Of a DNA stretch of 64,000 bases, positions 8,348 through 17,511 are shown in pieces. Source of the DNA: Lachnospiraceae bacterium (GTDB lineage Bacteria; Bacillota; Clostridia; Lachnospirales; Lachnospiraceae); NCBI GenBank assembly GCA_024698145.1, contig JAILRO010000048.1, positions 1 through 64,000 on the forward strand, in the 5' to 3' direction. The position numbers and the translations under genes are program-made. The notes beneath the pieces were generated by a model. That model searched no databases, had not been told where the DNA came from, and saw only the letters and a list, made by a program, of their open reading frames with translations. Within the stretch, counting starts at the first letter, position 1, and each line of letters starts with the position of its first letter.

Positions 8348-8768
8348 CTATATATGGCCGATTGCACTGGTGATTCTTTCAAATGTGGTATATCAGATAT
8401 GTGCGAAATCCGTGCCAAAAGAAATGAATCCATTTGCATCTCTAACGGTAACATATATTGTTGGGGCTGTATTTAGTGTTATTATGTATTTTGCACTGGG
8501 AAAGAATGGAGATTTGGTTAAAGAATATAGTAAGCTTAATTGGGCACCGTTTGTACTCGGTATAGTTATAGTTGGATTGGAAACAGGATGGATATATGCA
8601 TATAAAGCTGGGTGGCAAGTGAGCACCGGGTTTATAGTACAGAGTGCTGTACTTGCTGTAATGCTCCTCGTTGTTGGATACTTTCTTTATCATGAAGCAC
8701 TTACATGGAACAAGGTAGTAGGAGTTGTTATATGTTTAATAGGACTTGTATTCATAAACTACAAGTAA
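8340..8768 (+). CDS. Half-size EamA/DMT family membrane protein
   Basis: 142 aa with four predicted transmembrane helices and the single EamA-like end EALTWNKVVGVVICLIGLVF. Members of this size must pair to make a full ten-helix or eight-helix transporter. ATG 8340 sits behind AAAGGAGG inside the end of the methyltransferase-like gene, so it is translationally coupled to it. Transported compound unknown; it might export the product of the upstream enzyme (inference). Confidence 0.75.
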   Translation: MFNYIWPIALVILSNVVYQICAKSVPKEMNPFASLTVTYIVGAVFSVIMYFALGKNGDLVKEYSKLNWAPFVLGIVIVGLETGWIYAYKAGWQVSTGFIVQSAVLAVMLLVVGYFLYHEALTWNKVVGVVICLIGLVFINYK

Positions 8769-8836
8769 GAGCGACTTTTTGAAAAATAATTGTTGGAAAA
8801 AGATGTAGATTGTTAAGTTGGTGGGTGAGATAACAA

Positions 8837-9451
8837 ATGATGGATTTATTCCATTTGGTCAAGTTGAAAAATCAAACGAAGCTTCTATTAGATTTATTTC
8901 TTACCTTTGCTAAGATAGGTATGTTTACCTTTGGTGGAGGTTATGCAATGCTTTCTCTTATAGAAAATACATGCATAGAGAATAAAAAATGGATAACGCA
9001 CGATGAGATGACGACGGTTACAGTTATAGCTGAGTCTACACCGGGACCAATAGCAATAAATTGTGCCACATATGTAGGGTATAAGAAAGGGAAGCTTTTA
9101 GGCGCAATTGCAGCAACTTTTGGGATGGTTCTACCTTCATTTGTAATTATTTATTTGATATCAAAATTTCTAAATCAATTTTTAGAGATAACATGGGTGA
9201 ATAATGCATTTAAAGGCATCAAGATAGCGGTTGGAATTCTTATTGTTGATGCGGCAGTTAAGATGTTAAAAAAGATGAAGAAAAAGCCAATGCAAATAAT
9301 AATGGTATGCTTTGCTACAGTTTCCATGCTGTTAATAAATATCTTTGCGTTAAACATTTCATCAATGATATTAATGCTTGTGTCTGCAGTTGTTGGAATA
9401 GTCGTTTTTTTTATCAATAATATTCTGGAAAGGAAGCGTGTGAAGAAATGA
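8837..9451 (+). CDS. Chromate transporter family protein, first half
   Basis: 204 aa, one CHR domain: GMFTFGGGYAMLSLIE near the start, then ESTPGPIAINCATYVGYKKG and hydrophobic helices. The short-chain CHR proteins occur as adjacent pairs that make a heterodimer in the membrane; the partner follows with a 4-bp overlap (ATGA). The family exports chromate in some bacteria, but in gut anaerobes the physiological anion is not known. A GGTGGGTGAG site precedes ATG 8837; ATG 8840 is an equal alternative. Confidence 0.88.
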   Translation: MMDLFHLVKLKNQTKLLLDLFLTFAKIGMFTFGGGYAMLSLIENTCIENKKWITHDEMTTVTVIAESTPGPIAINCATYVGYKKGKLLGAIAATFGMVLPSFVIIYLISKFLNQFLEITWVNNAFKGIKIAVGILIVDAAVKMLKKMKKKPMQIIMVCFATVSMLLINIFALNISSMILMLVSAVVGIVVFFINNILERKRVKK

Positions 9452-10005
9452 TATATTTGGATCTTTTTATAGGCTTCCTGGAAGTCGGATTGCTTTCGTT
9501 TGGGGGAGCATATGCTGCAATACCTCTAATTAAGGATGTTGTTATGGCGCATGGATGGCTAGATGAAGAAATGTTAACCAACATGATTGCAATAAGTGAA
9601 AGTACTCCCGGACCAATAATGGTAAATATGGCTACCTATGTAGGTAGTGAAAAAGGGGGAGTGCTTGGTGCGGCTATAGCTACCACGGCAGTCGTATTAC
9701 CGGCTTTTTTTATTATTCTGATTATTATGACAGTTATGAATAAGTTCCTGAAGAATCGATTTGTAAAAGCTTCCTTAAGTTGTTTGAAGCCTTGTATTAT
9801 TGGAATTATATTAGTTACAGGCGCAATTATGATTTTAAAAAATTGCGGACTAATATTTGATGGTAAGATAGATATACTTACTATTGGATTAACCTGTGGT
9901 ATTGCAATTGTATATTTTGGTTCAAGGAAATTTATGAAAATAGCAATAAATCCCATTACGCTTATTTGTTTATCAGCTGTGGTGGGGGTTATAGCTTATG
10001 CTTAG
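9448..10005 (+). CDS. Chromate transporter family protein, second half
   Basis: 185 aa, second CHR domain of the pair, with GLLSFGGAYAAIPLI and SESTPGPIMVNMATYVGSEKG. Same motifs as its partner, in keeping with an ancient tandem duplication. The ATG overlaps the first gene's stop and AGGAAG lies upstream. Expected to form the antiparallel heterodimer with the 8837 product. No regulator (ChrB) is nearby. Confidence 0.88.
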   Translation: MIYLDLFIGFLEVGLLSFGGAYAAIPLIKDVVMAHGWLDEEMLTNMIAISESTPGPIMVNMATYVGSEKGGVLGAAIATTAVVLPAFFIILIIMTVMNKFLKNRFVKASLSCLKPCIIGIILVTGAIMILKNCGLIFDGKIDILTIGLTCGIAIVYFGSRKFMKIAINPITLICLSAVVGVIAYA

Positions 10006-10099
10006 TAAGTATAATACATATACATTGCTTTTATCTGGATTTCGGATATACTTATGAGAAGGAGCAAATAAGGTTTAGTAAAAATAGAGGAGTGAACAA

Positions 10100-10261
10100 A
10101 TGTTAGTAAGAAGAGCTGAAACAAAAGATATTTCAGGATTATTAAGACTGCTGGTCCAAGTGGATATGGTTCATCATAACGCTCGTCCTGATATATTTAA
10201 AGGACCTGCAACTAAGTATGATGAAGAAGAATTGAAATCTATTATCGTGGAAAAGTTGTAG
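10100..10261 (+). pseudogene. N-terminal fragment of a GNAT acetyltransferase
   Basis: AGAGGAG and ATG 10100 open a 53-codon frame, MLVRRAETKDISGLLRLL and on to ARPDIFKGPATKYDEEEL, which is the usual first third of a GNAT acetyltransferase. It then runs into the middle of a TfoX-type gene and stops. The acetyl-CoA loop is missing, so it cannot work. The first ~45 bp including the ribosome site are nearly identical to 3943-3991. The whole 10006-10538 interval (533 bp) holds only this debris. Confidence 0.65.
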
Positions 10262-10458
10262 GTGGCATTTATGATGACCGTTTTCTTGTGAAGCCTGTAA
10301 ATTCTGCTGTGGAAATTATGCCAGAAGCCAGTTGGGAACTGCCATATGAGGGAGCAAAGGAAATGCTACTTGTTGATGATGTTGAGAACAAGGAGTTCCT
10401 ACGGAATTTGTTAGAATCGATGTATGAAGAGTTACCTGCTCCAAAGAAAAAGAAGTGA
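10232..10458 (+). pseudogene. C-terminal fragment of a TfoX/Sxy N-domain-like protein
   Basis: In a frame different from the GNAT fragment, the sequence reads YYRGKVVGGIYDDRFLVKP, then SWELPYEGAKEMLLVDDV and ends EELPAPKKKK with a stop at 10456-10458. This is the second half of the small TfoX N-terminal-domain proteins common in Lachnospiraceae; the start MASSKDYLDF is missing here but is present at 6440. The junction with GNAT lies at about 10225-10240. Such proteins are thought to be DNA-uptake-linked only by name; function unclear. Not functional as it stands. Confidence 0.65.
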
Positions 10459-10464
10459 GTGAAG

Positions 10465-10542
10465 ATGAAAAATGCAGCGGGAAGTATGTGGGAAAAGATA
10501 TATGAAAAAGCAAAGACTGAAGTTTATGGAGAAAGACAATGA
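10465..10542 (+). pseudogene. Short 25-codon ORF, possible gene-start remnant
   Basis: GTGAGTGAAG precedes ATG 10465; the frame reads through MWEKIYEKAKTEVY and stops 4 bp into the next gene. The MWEKxYEKAK style resembles the first residues of cytidine-deaminase-like proteins of this group, but there is too little to be sure. It may be a truncated gene or a leader that couples translation to the exporter at 10539. Confidence 0.3.
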
Positions 10543-12269
10543 AAGCTAATTTAAAGAAAATGGCAAGTTATTATAAGCCTTATATGGGAACGTTTCTTCT
10601 TGATATGTTCTTTGCATTTGTTGCATCAATGATAAGTCTTGTAATACCACTTGTTGTGAGATATATAACAACAAATGTGAAAAATATGGATACTGATACC
10701 GCGGTAAAAACAATATTTGTTCTCGGGATAGTCATGATTGTTTTAGTGCTGGTTCAGTTTGTGGCGAATTATTTCATCACGAATATCGGGCATGTTATGG
10801 GAGCAAAGATGGAATATGATATGAGAGCAGATATTTTTGCACATTATCAGAAACTTTCATTTTCATTTTATGATGACCAGAAGGTCGGACAACTTATGAG
10901 CCGAATAACGAGCGACCTTTTTGATATAACGGAACTTTTACATCATGGTCCTGAGAATCTGGCAATATCATTTATAAAGATAATCGGTGCATTTATAATA
11001 CTTATGAATATCAACGGATATCTGACTCTTGCGGCATTTGCATTGTTGCCGATAATGTTTTCGTTCGCATTTTTACTTAACAGGAGAATGAAGAGAGCGT
11101 TTAAAGAGAACAGGGTTAAGATTGCCGAGATCAATACCGGGATAGAGGATAATCTGTCCGGAATCAGAGTTGTTAAATCATTTGCAAATGAAGCGATAGA
11201 AAAGGAGAAGTTCAAAGTAGGAAATGATGGATTTCTCAACGCAAAGAAAAACAGCTACTTTTACATGGGGCTTTACCATTCGGGAATGACGGCATTTACA
11301 ATGCTTATAAATGTCGTGGTAATTATGGTTGGAGGATTTTTTGTGGCAAAGGACAATGTGCCTGTGGCGGACTTTGTGACATTTCTTCTATACATCAATG
11401 TTTTCACAGATCCTATCAAGACGCTTATTGATTTTGCGGAACAGTTCCAGAATGGATATTCCGGTTTTGAGAGATTTATGGAAATGATGGCGGTTGAGCC
11501 GGATATCAAAGACAGTCCGAATGCAGTTAAGCTTACTAATGTTAGGGGCGATATTGTATTTGATGATGTCTCTTTTAAGTACAATGATACGGCACACAGG
11601 GTGTTGCGTCATATTAATCTGAATGTCAGCGCCGGATCGTATGTGGCTTTGGTTGGTTCATCAGGTGGTGGCAAGACGACTCTCTGTAGTCTGATACCAA
11701 GATTCTATGAGGTTACAAAGGGAAGTATAAGTATAGACGGCAAGGATATCAGGAATGTAACGATTAAGAGTCTTCGCGAGAATATTGGAATTGTTCAGCA
11801 GGATGTTTATTTGTTTGCCGGAACGGTGTATGACAATATTCTGTATGGAAAGCCAGGGGCCTCTAGAGAAGAAGTTATTGAAGCTGCGAAGCTTGCCAAT
11901 GCACATGATTTTATAATGGAACTTCCAAATGGTTATGAGACGGACATAGGTCAGCGTGGAATTAAGCTGTCAGGTGGACAGAAGCAGAGACTATCGATAG
12001 CGCGAGTGTTTCTTAAGAATCCACCGATACTGATATTTGATGAGGCAACCAGTGCACTTGATAACGAAAGTGAGAATATAGTAAAGGAATCTCTTGAGAA
12101 GTTAGCGCATAACAGAACAACATTCGTTATTGCACACAGACTTTCCACGATACGTAATGCGGAACATATACTTGTTCTTACGGAAAATGGAATCGAGGAA
12201 ACCGGAACACATGACGAACTGATGGCGAAGAACGGAATATATGCACAATTATATAAATGGACAAAATAA
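10539..12269 (+). CDS. ABC exporter half-transporter (membrane + ATPase)
   Basis: 576 aa with six-helix ABC_membrane domain (about 1-320) and ATPase domain (about 335-576). Walker A GSSGGGKTT, signature LSGGQKQRLS, Walker B ILIFDEAT and H-loop IAHRLST are intact. It likely works as a homodimer exporting a lipid, peptide or drug (MsbA/BmrA-like). GGAGAAAG precedes ATG 10539. It has its own terminator just after the stop and is followed by the TetR gene, which may control it. Confidence 0.92.
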   Translation: MKANLKKMASYYKPYMGTFLLDMFFAFVASMISLVIPLVVRYITTNVKNMDTDTAVKTIFVLGIVMIVLVLVQFVANYFITNIGHVMGAKMEYDMRADIFAHYQKLSFSFYDDQKVGQLMSRITSDLFDITELLHHGPENLAISFIKIIGAFIILMNINGYLTLAAFALLPIMFSFAFLLNRRMKRAFKENRVKIAEINTGIEDNLSGIRVVKSFANEAIEKEKFKVGNDGFLNAKKNSYFYMGLYHSGMTAFTMLINVVVIMVGGFFVAKDNVPVADFVTFLLYINVFTDPIKTLIDFAEQFQNGYSGFERFMEMMAVEPDIKDSPNAVKLTNVRGDIVFDDVSFKYNDTAHRVLRHINLNVSAGSYVALVGSSGGGKTTLCSLIPRFYEVTKGSISIDGKDIRNVTIKSLRENIGIVQQDVYLFAGTVYDNILYGKPGASREEVIEAAKLANAHDFIMELPNGYETDIGQRGIKLSGGQKQRLSIARVFLKNPPILIFDEATSALDNESENIVKESLEKLAHNRTTFVIAHRLSTIRNAEHILVLTENGIEETGTHDELMAKNGIYAQLYKWTK

Positions 12270-12300
12270 ATAGGATTAGCGAATGCTATTCCTATTTTTT
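12269..12300 (+). terminator. Rho-independent terminator after the ABC exporter
   Basis: AATAGGATTAGC pairs with GCTATTCCTATT across a GAAT loop (one T-T mismatch) and is followed by a T-run (12295-12300). It begins at the last base of the stop codon of the exporter at 10539. Confidence 0.8.
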
Positions 12301-12322
12301 GTTGCAAAATATAACTTTACTA

Positions 12323-12351
12323 TTGACAAGTTAGCTTACACTAACTATAAT
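12323..12351 (+). promoter_or_regulatory. Consensus sigma-A promoter of the tetR-ABC operon
   Basis: TTGACA (12323-12328), a 17-bp spacer and TATAAT (12346-12351) match the housekeeping consensus at all twelve positions. It lies 45 bp before the TetR GTG start. The spacer is a palindrome (see next entry), so binding there would block RNA polymerase. Confidence 0.85.
12329..12346. promoter_or_regulatory. Palindromic operator candidate for the adjacent TetR regulator
   Basis: AGTTAG-cttaca-CTAACT: perfect 6-bp arms filling exactly the space between the -35 and -10 boxes. Position and symmetry are those of an autoregulatory TetR-family site. Binding by the 12397 product is inferred. Confidence 0.7.
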
Positions 12352-12396
12352 GCAAGATGTGAATTGGAAGTTTACAGTGTTAACAAGGAGGTATTT

Positions 12397-13005
12397 GTGA
12401 AAACATCAGAGACAAAAGAATTAATACTTCAGGTAGCCAGAGATGAATTTATGGAAAAGGGATTTCAAGAGGCATCTATGAGAAAGATTGCCGGGCAGGT
12501 GGGTATTACAGCAACAGCTCTGTATAGACATTATGCCAGCAAGGAAGATATCTTTGATGCGGTAGTGGAGCCTGCAGTAAACGGATGGGAATCCATGTGT
12601 AAAACAGAAGAAAAAAGACAGATAAGTACTGCATATGAACATAGTATTGATGCTATGTGGCAAGACACAGAGCAGGCGAAACTTATAGTAGATATGATTT
12701 ATAAAGAATATGATGCTCACAAGATACTTTTTTGTAAGAGTAAAGGTACTAAATATGAAAAATATCTGCACGAGATAGTAACAAAAGTAGAAACAGCCAC
12801 ACTAGGATTCATGAAGGAAATTGAGCAGAACGGTGTACATGTTAATCATGTCGATGAAAAAGAAATGCATCTAATACTGAGTGCTCAATATTCGGCAATG
12901 CTCGAGATGGTTGATCATGATTTTTCCTACGATGAGGCGCTTCACTATGCTGATACATTAGCAACTTTCTTTAAAGAAGGTTGGAGAAAATTTCTTGGTT
13001 TTTAA
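12397..13005 (+). CDS. TetR/AcrR family transcriptional regulator
   Basis: 202 aa from GTG 12397, chosen because AAGGAGG ends 5 bp before it and the -10 box lies upstream; an open frame further upstream would overlap the promoter. The N-terminal HTH (about residues 8-55) shows ILQVARDEFMEKGFQEASMR and ITATALYRHYASKEDIFDAV, the TetR signature. The C-terminal ligand domain is of usual size. It is followed 36 bp later by the ABC exporter pair and probably represses that operon and itself; a ligand exported by the pumps is the natural inducer by analogy. Confidence 0.93.
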   Translation: MKTSETKELILQVARDEFMEKGFQEASMRKIAGQVGITATALYRHYASKEDIFDAVVEPAVNGWESMCKTEEKRQISTAYEHSIDAMWQDTEQAKLIVDMIYKEYDAHKILFCKSKGTKYEKYLHEIVTKVETATLGFMKEIEQNGVHVNHVDEKEMHLILSAQYSAMLEMVDHDFSYDEALHYADTLATFFKEGWRKFLGF

Positions 13006-13041
13006 TGCGTATAAAACGCAATGAAATAAAAGGAGGGAATC

Positions 13042-14829
13042 ATGAAAAAAAGAAGTACAATATCCTGGGTTTTAGAGTTTGCCGGGAGAAAAAAGAGTTT
13101 TTATTTAGGTAGTGTGTTACTTGCAATTCTTGGAGTAGCGGCATCATTTATACCGTATTTGCTCATCGCAGATATGGTAGGAAAATTGTTATCAGGTAAT
13201 AGAGATTTTGATTATTATCTGAAAGAGGTAATTCTTATGGCTGTATGCTGGGTGGTAAGAGTAACACTTCACTCATTATCGACTACATTGTCACATGTAG
13301 CAACCTTCAATGTACTTGGAGGTATCAGAAATCAGCTTTGTAAAAAGTTATCAACAATTCCGCTTGGCTCGGTCCTTGATGATAACAGCGGAACCTACAA
13401 GAACATCATAGTTGAACGAGTTGATTCTATGGAGACAACACTTGCTCATATTGTTCCGGAGTTTACGTCAAATATTCTTTTACCAGTCGTTATGTTTATA
13501 TATCTTTTGACGATAGACTGGAGAGTTGGTTTATCTAATCTTATTCCTGCAATTATTGGTCTTGTATTTGTAGCAGGAATGATGGCTAAGAGCCAGGGAG
13601 AGTTTGAAGTAACAGTTCAGAAAACAAAGTATTTAAATGATACTGCGGTTGAATACATAAATGGTATTGAGGTAATAAAAGCCTTTGGAAAAACCGGAAG
13701 TTCTTATGAAAAGTTTGTAGTTGCTGCAAGAGAGGGCGCCAACTGTTTCATCAACTGGATGAGAAAATGTATCTGGTGGCAAGCCGGAAGTGTTTCGTTT
13801 ATGCCAGCAACATTTCTTGGTGTACTTCCAGTGGGATTGCTTTTGGTAAAAAAAGGAAGTCTGTCGCCGGAAAACTTTATTACCTGCGTAATTTTATCAG
13901 CAGGTCTTATAACACCACTTGTAGTTGCGTTTTCTTACATGGATGACATTATGAAGATGAAGACTATTTTTGGGGAAGTGACAGAAATAATTGAAAGAAA
14001 AGATATGGAAAGACCGGTAAGTCTTACTAAGAAACCAAATGGTTCAGATATCGTTCTTAAGGATGTGAAGTTCTCTTATAAGGACAAGGAAATCCTTCAT
14101 GGAATAGATATGGAGATAAAGCAGGGCGAAGTCAATGCTTTTGTTGGTCCGTCGGGATCAGGAAAGAGTACTATTGCAAGACTTATTGACTCCTTGTGGG
14201 ATGTGGACAGTGGAAGCATCACATATGGAGGAGTGGATATAAAAGACCTTCCGCTTGACTATTATACAAGTCAGATTGCTTATGTTGCTCAGGAAAATTA
14301 TCTGTTTGACATGACTGTTATGGAGAATATAAGACTGGGAAGAGCAGGAGCAACTGATGAAGAGGTAATAAATGCTGCCAAAGCGTCAGGTTGTCATGAT
14401 TTTATTTTAGGTCTTGAAGATGGTTATAACACTGTTGTTGGTGGAGCCGGTGGTCATTTATCAGGCGGTGAAAGACAGCGAATCTGTATTGCAAGAGCAA
14501 TGTTAAAGAATGCACCTGTAGTTGTACTTGACGAGGCTACCGCCTACACGGATCCTGAAAATGAAGCTTTGGTTCAGTCAAGTGTTGCAAAACTTGTACA
14601 GGGTAAGACTCTTATTGTTATAGCCCACAGACTTTCAACTATTCAGGATGCCGACAAGATTTTTGTAATAAAAGATGGAAATGTTGAAGCGTCAGGAAAT
14701 CACACAGAATTATTATCAAACTGTATTCTTTATAGAAAAATGTGGGAAGCACATACCATGGCAAAAGACGATGATTCTTCGGAAACAGTAAGCATGATGG
14801 GAGTCGGAAAGGAGGCCGCAAATGCTTGA
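13042..14829 (+). CDS. ABC exporter half-transporter, subunit 1
   Basis: 595 aa. Membrane domain with six helices (about 1-320), ATPase domain after residue 340 with Walker A GPSGSGKST, signature LSGGERQRIC, Walker B VVVLDEAT and H-loop IAHRLST. AAAGGAGGG precedes ATG 13042; a small hairpin (TGCGT/ACGCA, 13006-13020) lies between it and tetR. Its end overlaps subunit 2 by 8 bp, so the two form a heterodimer. TetR plus two such genes recalls YbtP/YbtQ-like pairs, but the substrate is not known. Confidence 0.92.
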   Translation: MKKRSTISWVLEFAGRKKSFYLGSVLLAILGVAASFIPYLLIADMVGKLLSGNRDFDYYLKEVILMAVCWVVRVTLHSLSTTLSHVATFNVLGGIRNQLCKKLSTIPLGSVLDDNSGTYKNIIVERVDSMETTLAHIVPEFTSNILLPVVMFIYLLTIDWRVGLSNLIPAIIGLVFVAGMMAKSQGEFEVTVQKTKYLNDTAVEYINGIEVIKAFGKTGSSYEKFVVAAREGANCFINWMRKCIWWQAGSVSFMPATFLGVLPVGLLLVKKGSLSPENFITCVILSAGLITPLVVAFSYMDDIMKMKTIFGEVTEIIERKDMERPVSLTKKPNGSDIVLKDVKFSYKDKEILHGIDMEIKQGEVNAFVGPSGSGKSTIARLIDSLWDVDSGSITYGGVDIKDLPLDYYTSQIAYVAQENYLFDMTVMENIRLGRAGATDEEVINAAKASGCHDFILGLEDGYNTVVGGAGGHLSGGERQRICIARAMLKNAPVVVLDEATAYTDPENEALVQSSVAKLVQGKTLIVIAHRLSTIQDADKIFVIKDGNVEASGNHTELLSNCILYRKMWEAHTMAKDDDSSETVSMMGVGKEAANA

Positions 14830-16558
14830 TATGATACGTAAGTTCTTTGGTTTTTGTAGTCCGGTTGACAGGGCGAAATTCTATAAATCAGTAGTGCTGG
14901 GAGTGCTTGATGCTATATTTGGTGCTATGAAAATTCCGGCTGCATTTTTTGCAATAAGTGCAGTGGTGAATAAAGATATAAACACTAATACTTTTATTAT
15001 CGTGATGGGATTTATGCTCGTAAGTACAATTGGGAAAATGGTGGTAAACAGATTTTCACAAATGCTTCAGACCGAAGCGGGTTATAATACATGTGCAGCA
15101 AAACGAATAGAGATTGGTGAGCATTTAAGATATCTTCCTATGGGATATTTTAATGACACAAGTCTTGGACATATCACATCCGTTACAACCAATACCCTTG
15201 AACAGACAGGTGATATTGCTACAAGAGCAATAATGATGGTGCTTCAGGGAAGTATTACAACAGTTGTAATCGGAATAGGAATGTTTTTCTTTGATGTAAG
15301 AATAGGAATTATTTCCGTAATTGGAATCCTTATATTCTTCGTATTCAACAAAATTACAAATTACAGTGTGGAAAAGGTGGCCGGTGAGAAGTTAGAAGCA
15401 GATAAGGATATGGTTGGCGTAGTGTTGGAGTTTATCCAAGGTATAGCTGAAATAAGAAACTATAATATCATTTCCCACAGCAGTACCAGATTATCCAAAG
15501 CTATTGAAAGAAAGACAAAAGCTGATATTGGCGCAGAGATCGCTGCAATACCGGCGGTTGGTGTTCAGATGCTTATATGTAAGCTTATCGGTGTCGTCAT
15601 AGCAGGTGCATCTGTTTACTTCTGTCTGACAGGCACAATGGAGCTTACTTACACGATAACAATGCTTTTGTGTTCGTTTATGATATTTGAGGCTCTTGAT
15701 TTGGCAGGTGTTTATACAGCATTATTAAAAATCATAGGCAGGGGCGTAGACCTTGTTAATGAGATTCTGGAAATAGAACAGATGGATATTAATGGTGAGG
15801 ATATACAACCGGTAAATAGAGATATTCATCTTGAACACGTAAGTTTTGCGTATGAAAACAGAACGATTATTGATGATGTAACTCTTGATATTAAAGAAAA
15901 GACAACAACAGCTATTGTTGGTCCTTCCGGTGGTGGAAAGACAACAATTACATCACTGATTGCAAGATTTTGGGATGTTAAGTCAGGCAAAGTAACGCTT
16001 GGTGGCAGAGACGTAAGGGATTATAGTTTTGATTCGCTCATGGAGAATTTCAGTTTTGTATTCCAGAGAGTATATCTTTTTGAAGATACCATAGCGAACA
16101 ACATCAGATTCGGAAGACCGGAAGCTTCTATGGATGATGTTATAGCTGCTGCGAAAAAAGCATGTTGTCATGATTTTATCATGGGGCTTCCTGATGGTTA
16201 CGAGACTGTTGTGGGTGAAGGTGGAGCAACTCTTTCAGGTGGTGAAAAGCAGAGGATAGCTATAGCGCGTGCCATAATGAAGAATGCACCTATTATCATT
16301 CTTGATGAAGCTACGGCAAATGTGGATCCTGAGAACGAAAAAGAGCTTACAAAGGCAATAGAGAATCTGACTAAAGAAAAAACAATAATCATGATAGCTC
16401 ACAGGCTTAAGACGGTAAGGCATGCCGATCAAATTGTTGTTGTTGATAAGGGTAAAATTGTTCAGCAAGGTAAGCACGATGAACTTATAAAACAGGATGG
16501 AATCTATAAGAATTTTGTCAGTGGAAGGAAACAGGCAGTTAGTTGGAAAATAGCTTAA
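14822..16558 (+). CDS. ABC exporter half-transporter, subunit 2
   Basis: 578 aa partner of the 13042 product. Walker A GPSGGGKTT, signature LSGGEKQRIA, Walker B IIILDEAT and H-loop IAHRLKT are all present, so both ATP sites of the heterodimer look competent. GGAGGCC precedes the ATG inside the end of the first subunit. Last functional gene of the TetR operon; a surface-protein fragment follows 38 bp later. Confidence 0.92.
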   Translation: MLDMIRKFFGFCSPVDRAKFYKSVVLGVLDAIFGAMKIPAAFFAISAVVNKDINTNTFIIVMGFMLVSTIGKMVVNRFSQMLQTEAGYNTCAAKRIEIGEHLRYLPMGYFNDTSLGHITSVTTNTLEQTGDIATRAIMMVLQGSITTVVIGIGMFFFDVRIGIISVIGILIFFVFNKITNYSVEKVAGEKLEADKDMVGVVLEFIQGIAEIRNYNIISHSSTRLSKAIERKTKADIGAEIAAIPAVGVQMLICKLIGVVIAGASVYFCLTGTMELTYTITMLLCSFMIFEALDLAGVYTALLKIIGRGVDLVNEILEIEQMDINGEDIQPVNRDIHLEHVSFAYENRTIIDDVTLDIKEKTTTAIVGPSGGGKTTITSLIARFWDVKSGKVTLGGRDVRDYSFDSLMENFSFVFQRVYLFEDTIANNIRFGRPEASMDDVIAAAKKACCHDFIMGLPDGYETVVGEGGATLSGGEKQRIAIARAIMKNAPIIILDEATANVDPENEKELTKAIENLTKEKTIIMIAHRLKTVRHADQIVVVDKGKIVQQGKHDELIKQDGIYKNFVSGRKQAVSWKIA

Positions 16559-16596
16559 GGGAAAATTTGGAGGATGCATGTGCATAGGTAGCGGCA

Positions 16597-17502
16597 TTGC
16601 TTCCGGATATATGTTTTGACAAGAGTAATCTGGATTCTTGGGAATTAGAAATGGTAGAATCTATTCAATCCAACGCGAATATCAAAGCGACAACAACGAT
16701 ATCTACTGATTTTGTGGACTCATCATATAACGTTAAAGTTAAATCAAACACAAAAGGTAGGACAGCTGATGAGACCTATGAATATGTTGTGGAGTCAGTT
16801 TCTCTAGATGGTGCCGGCAATGAAACAAGAAAAATTGATATTCAAAGGAAGCTCTCATCATCAGACACCAGTGGACTTTTGGGTAGTGTTAAAGTGGGTT
16901 ATGCTGATTTGTTAGATAAAAAGACTAATAAGTTTAAGGATAAAAACACTGTAAGATACTACGTTAGACAGATTTCCGGAAGTGATAAGGATATAACTTA
17001 TTACAAAAGTGAATATATGATAGAAATACTTGTCAAGCTAGAAGATGAAGACCGGAAAAAAGTTGCTGCTGATGTTAAGGTTTATAAAGATGGCGTTTTG
17101 ACTTCACTCACTCCTGACAAATTAAGCTTTGAGAATGTCTATAATGCCCCGGCAGCAGATGTAACTACTGATCAGCCAAAAGAAACTACCGGTAAAGAAA
17201 GTGTTAGTTCTCTTAAAAAGCCATCATCACTTAAAATTATAGCTAAGAAGAAAACTCTAATTGTTAGCTGGAATAAGGTAAAAGGTGCTGTATCTTATCA
17301 AATTCAGGTGAGTAAGAAAAAGAGCTTTAAGTCGGCTAAGACCTATATAAAGAAACTTAAAGCAGGAAATAAGTCAAAGAATATAAGCTATAAATGCGAT
17401 AAATTAAAGAAAAAGACCAAGTACTATGTAAGAGTACGTGCTGTAGATAGCAAGGGTAACATCGGTCCTTGGTCAAAAACTTTGAATAAGAAGACTAAAT
17501 AA
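16597..17502 (+). pseudogene. 5'-truncated surface protein: pilin-type isopeptide domain + FN3
   Basis: Open frame of about 301 codons without a convincing start: the first in-frame start is TTG 16597 with no ribosome site, and there is no signal peptide. About residues 50-185 resemble the streptococcal pilin isopeptide-linkage (FctA-like) domain, ending SFENVYNA. After a short Thr-rich linker, about residues 208-300 form a fibronectin type III domain (SLKIIAKKKTLIVSWNKVKG, KYYVRVRAVDSKGNIG). No LPxTG anchor. Reads as the C-terminal part of a secreted adhesin whose 5' end was lost at the junction with the ABC operon. A later internal start (ATG 16651) cannot be excluded. Confidence 0.6.
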
Positions 17503-17511
17503 GAGGATGAC

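Noticed and set aside
8837-10005. Reading the two chromate genes as one frameshifted chrA
   Set aside because: Each half has its own start, ribosome site and complete CHR domain; paired short CHR proteins are a known normal form.
16574-16620. ATG starts behind GGAGG before the surface-protein fragment
   Set aside because: Both ATGs (16574, 16578) hit stops after 5 and 13 codons and are out of the FN3 frame.
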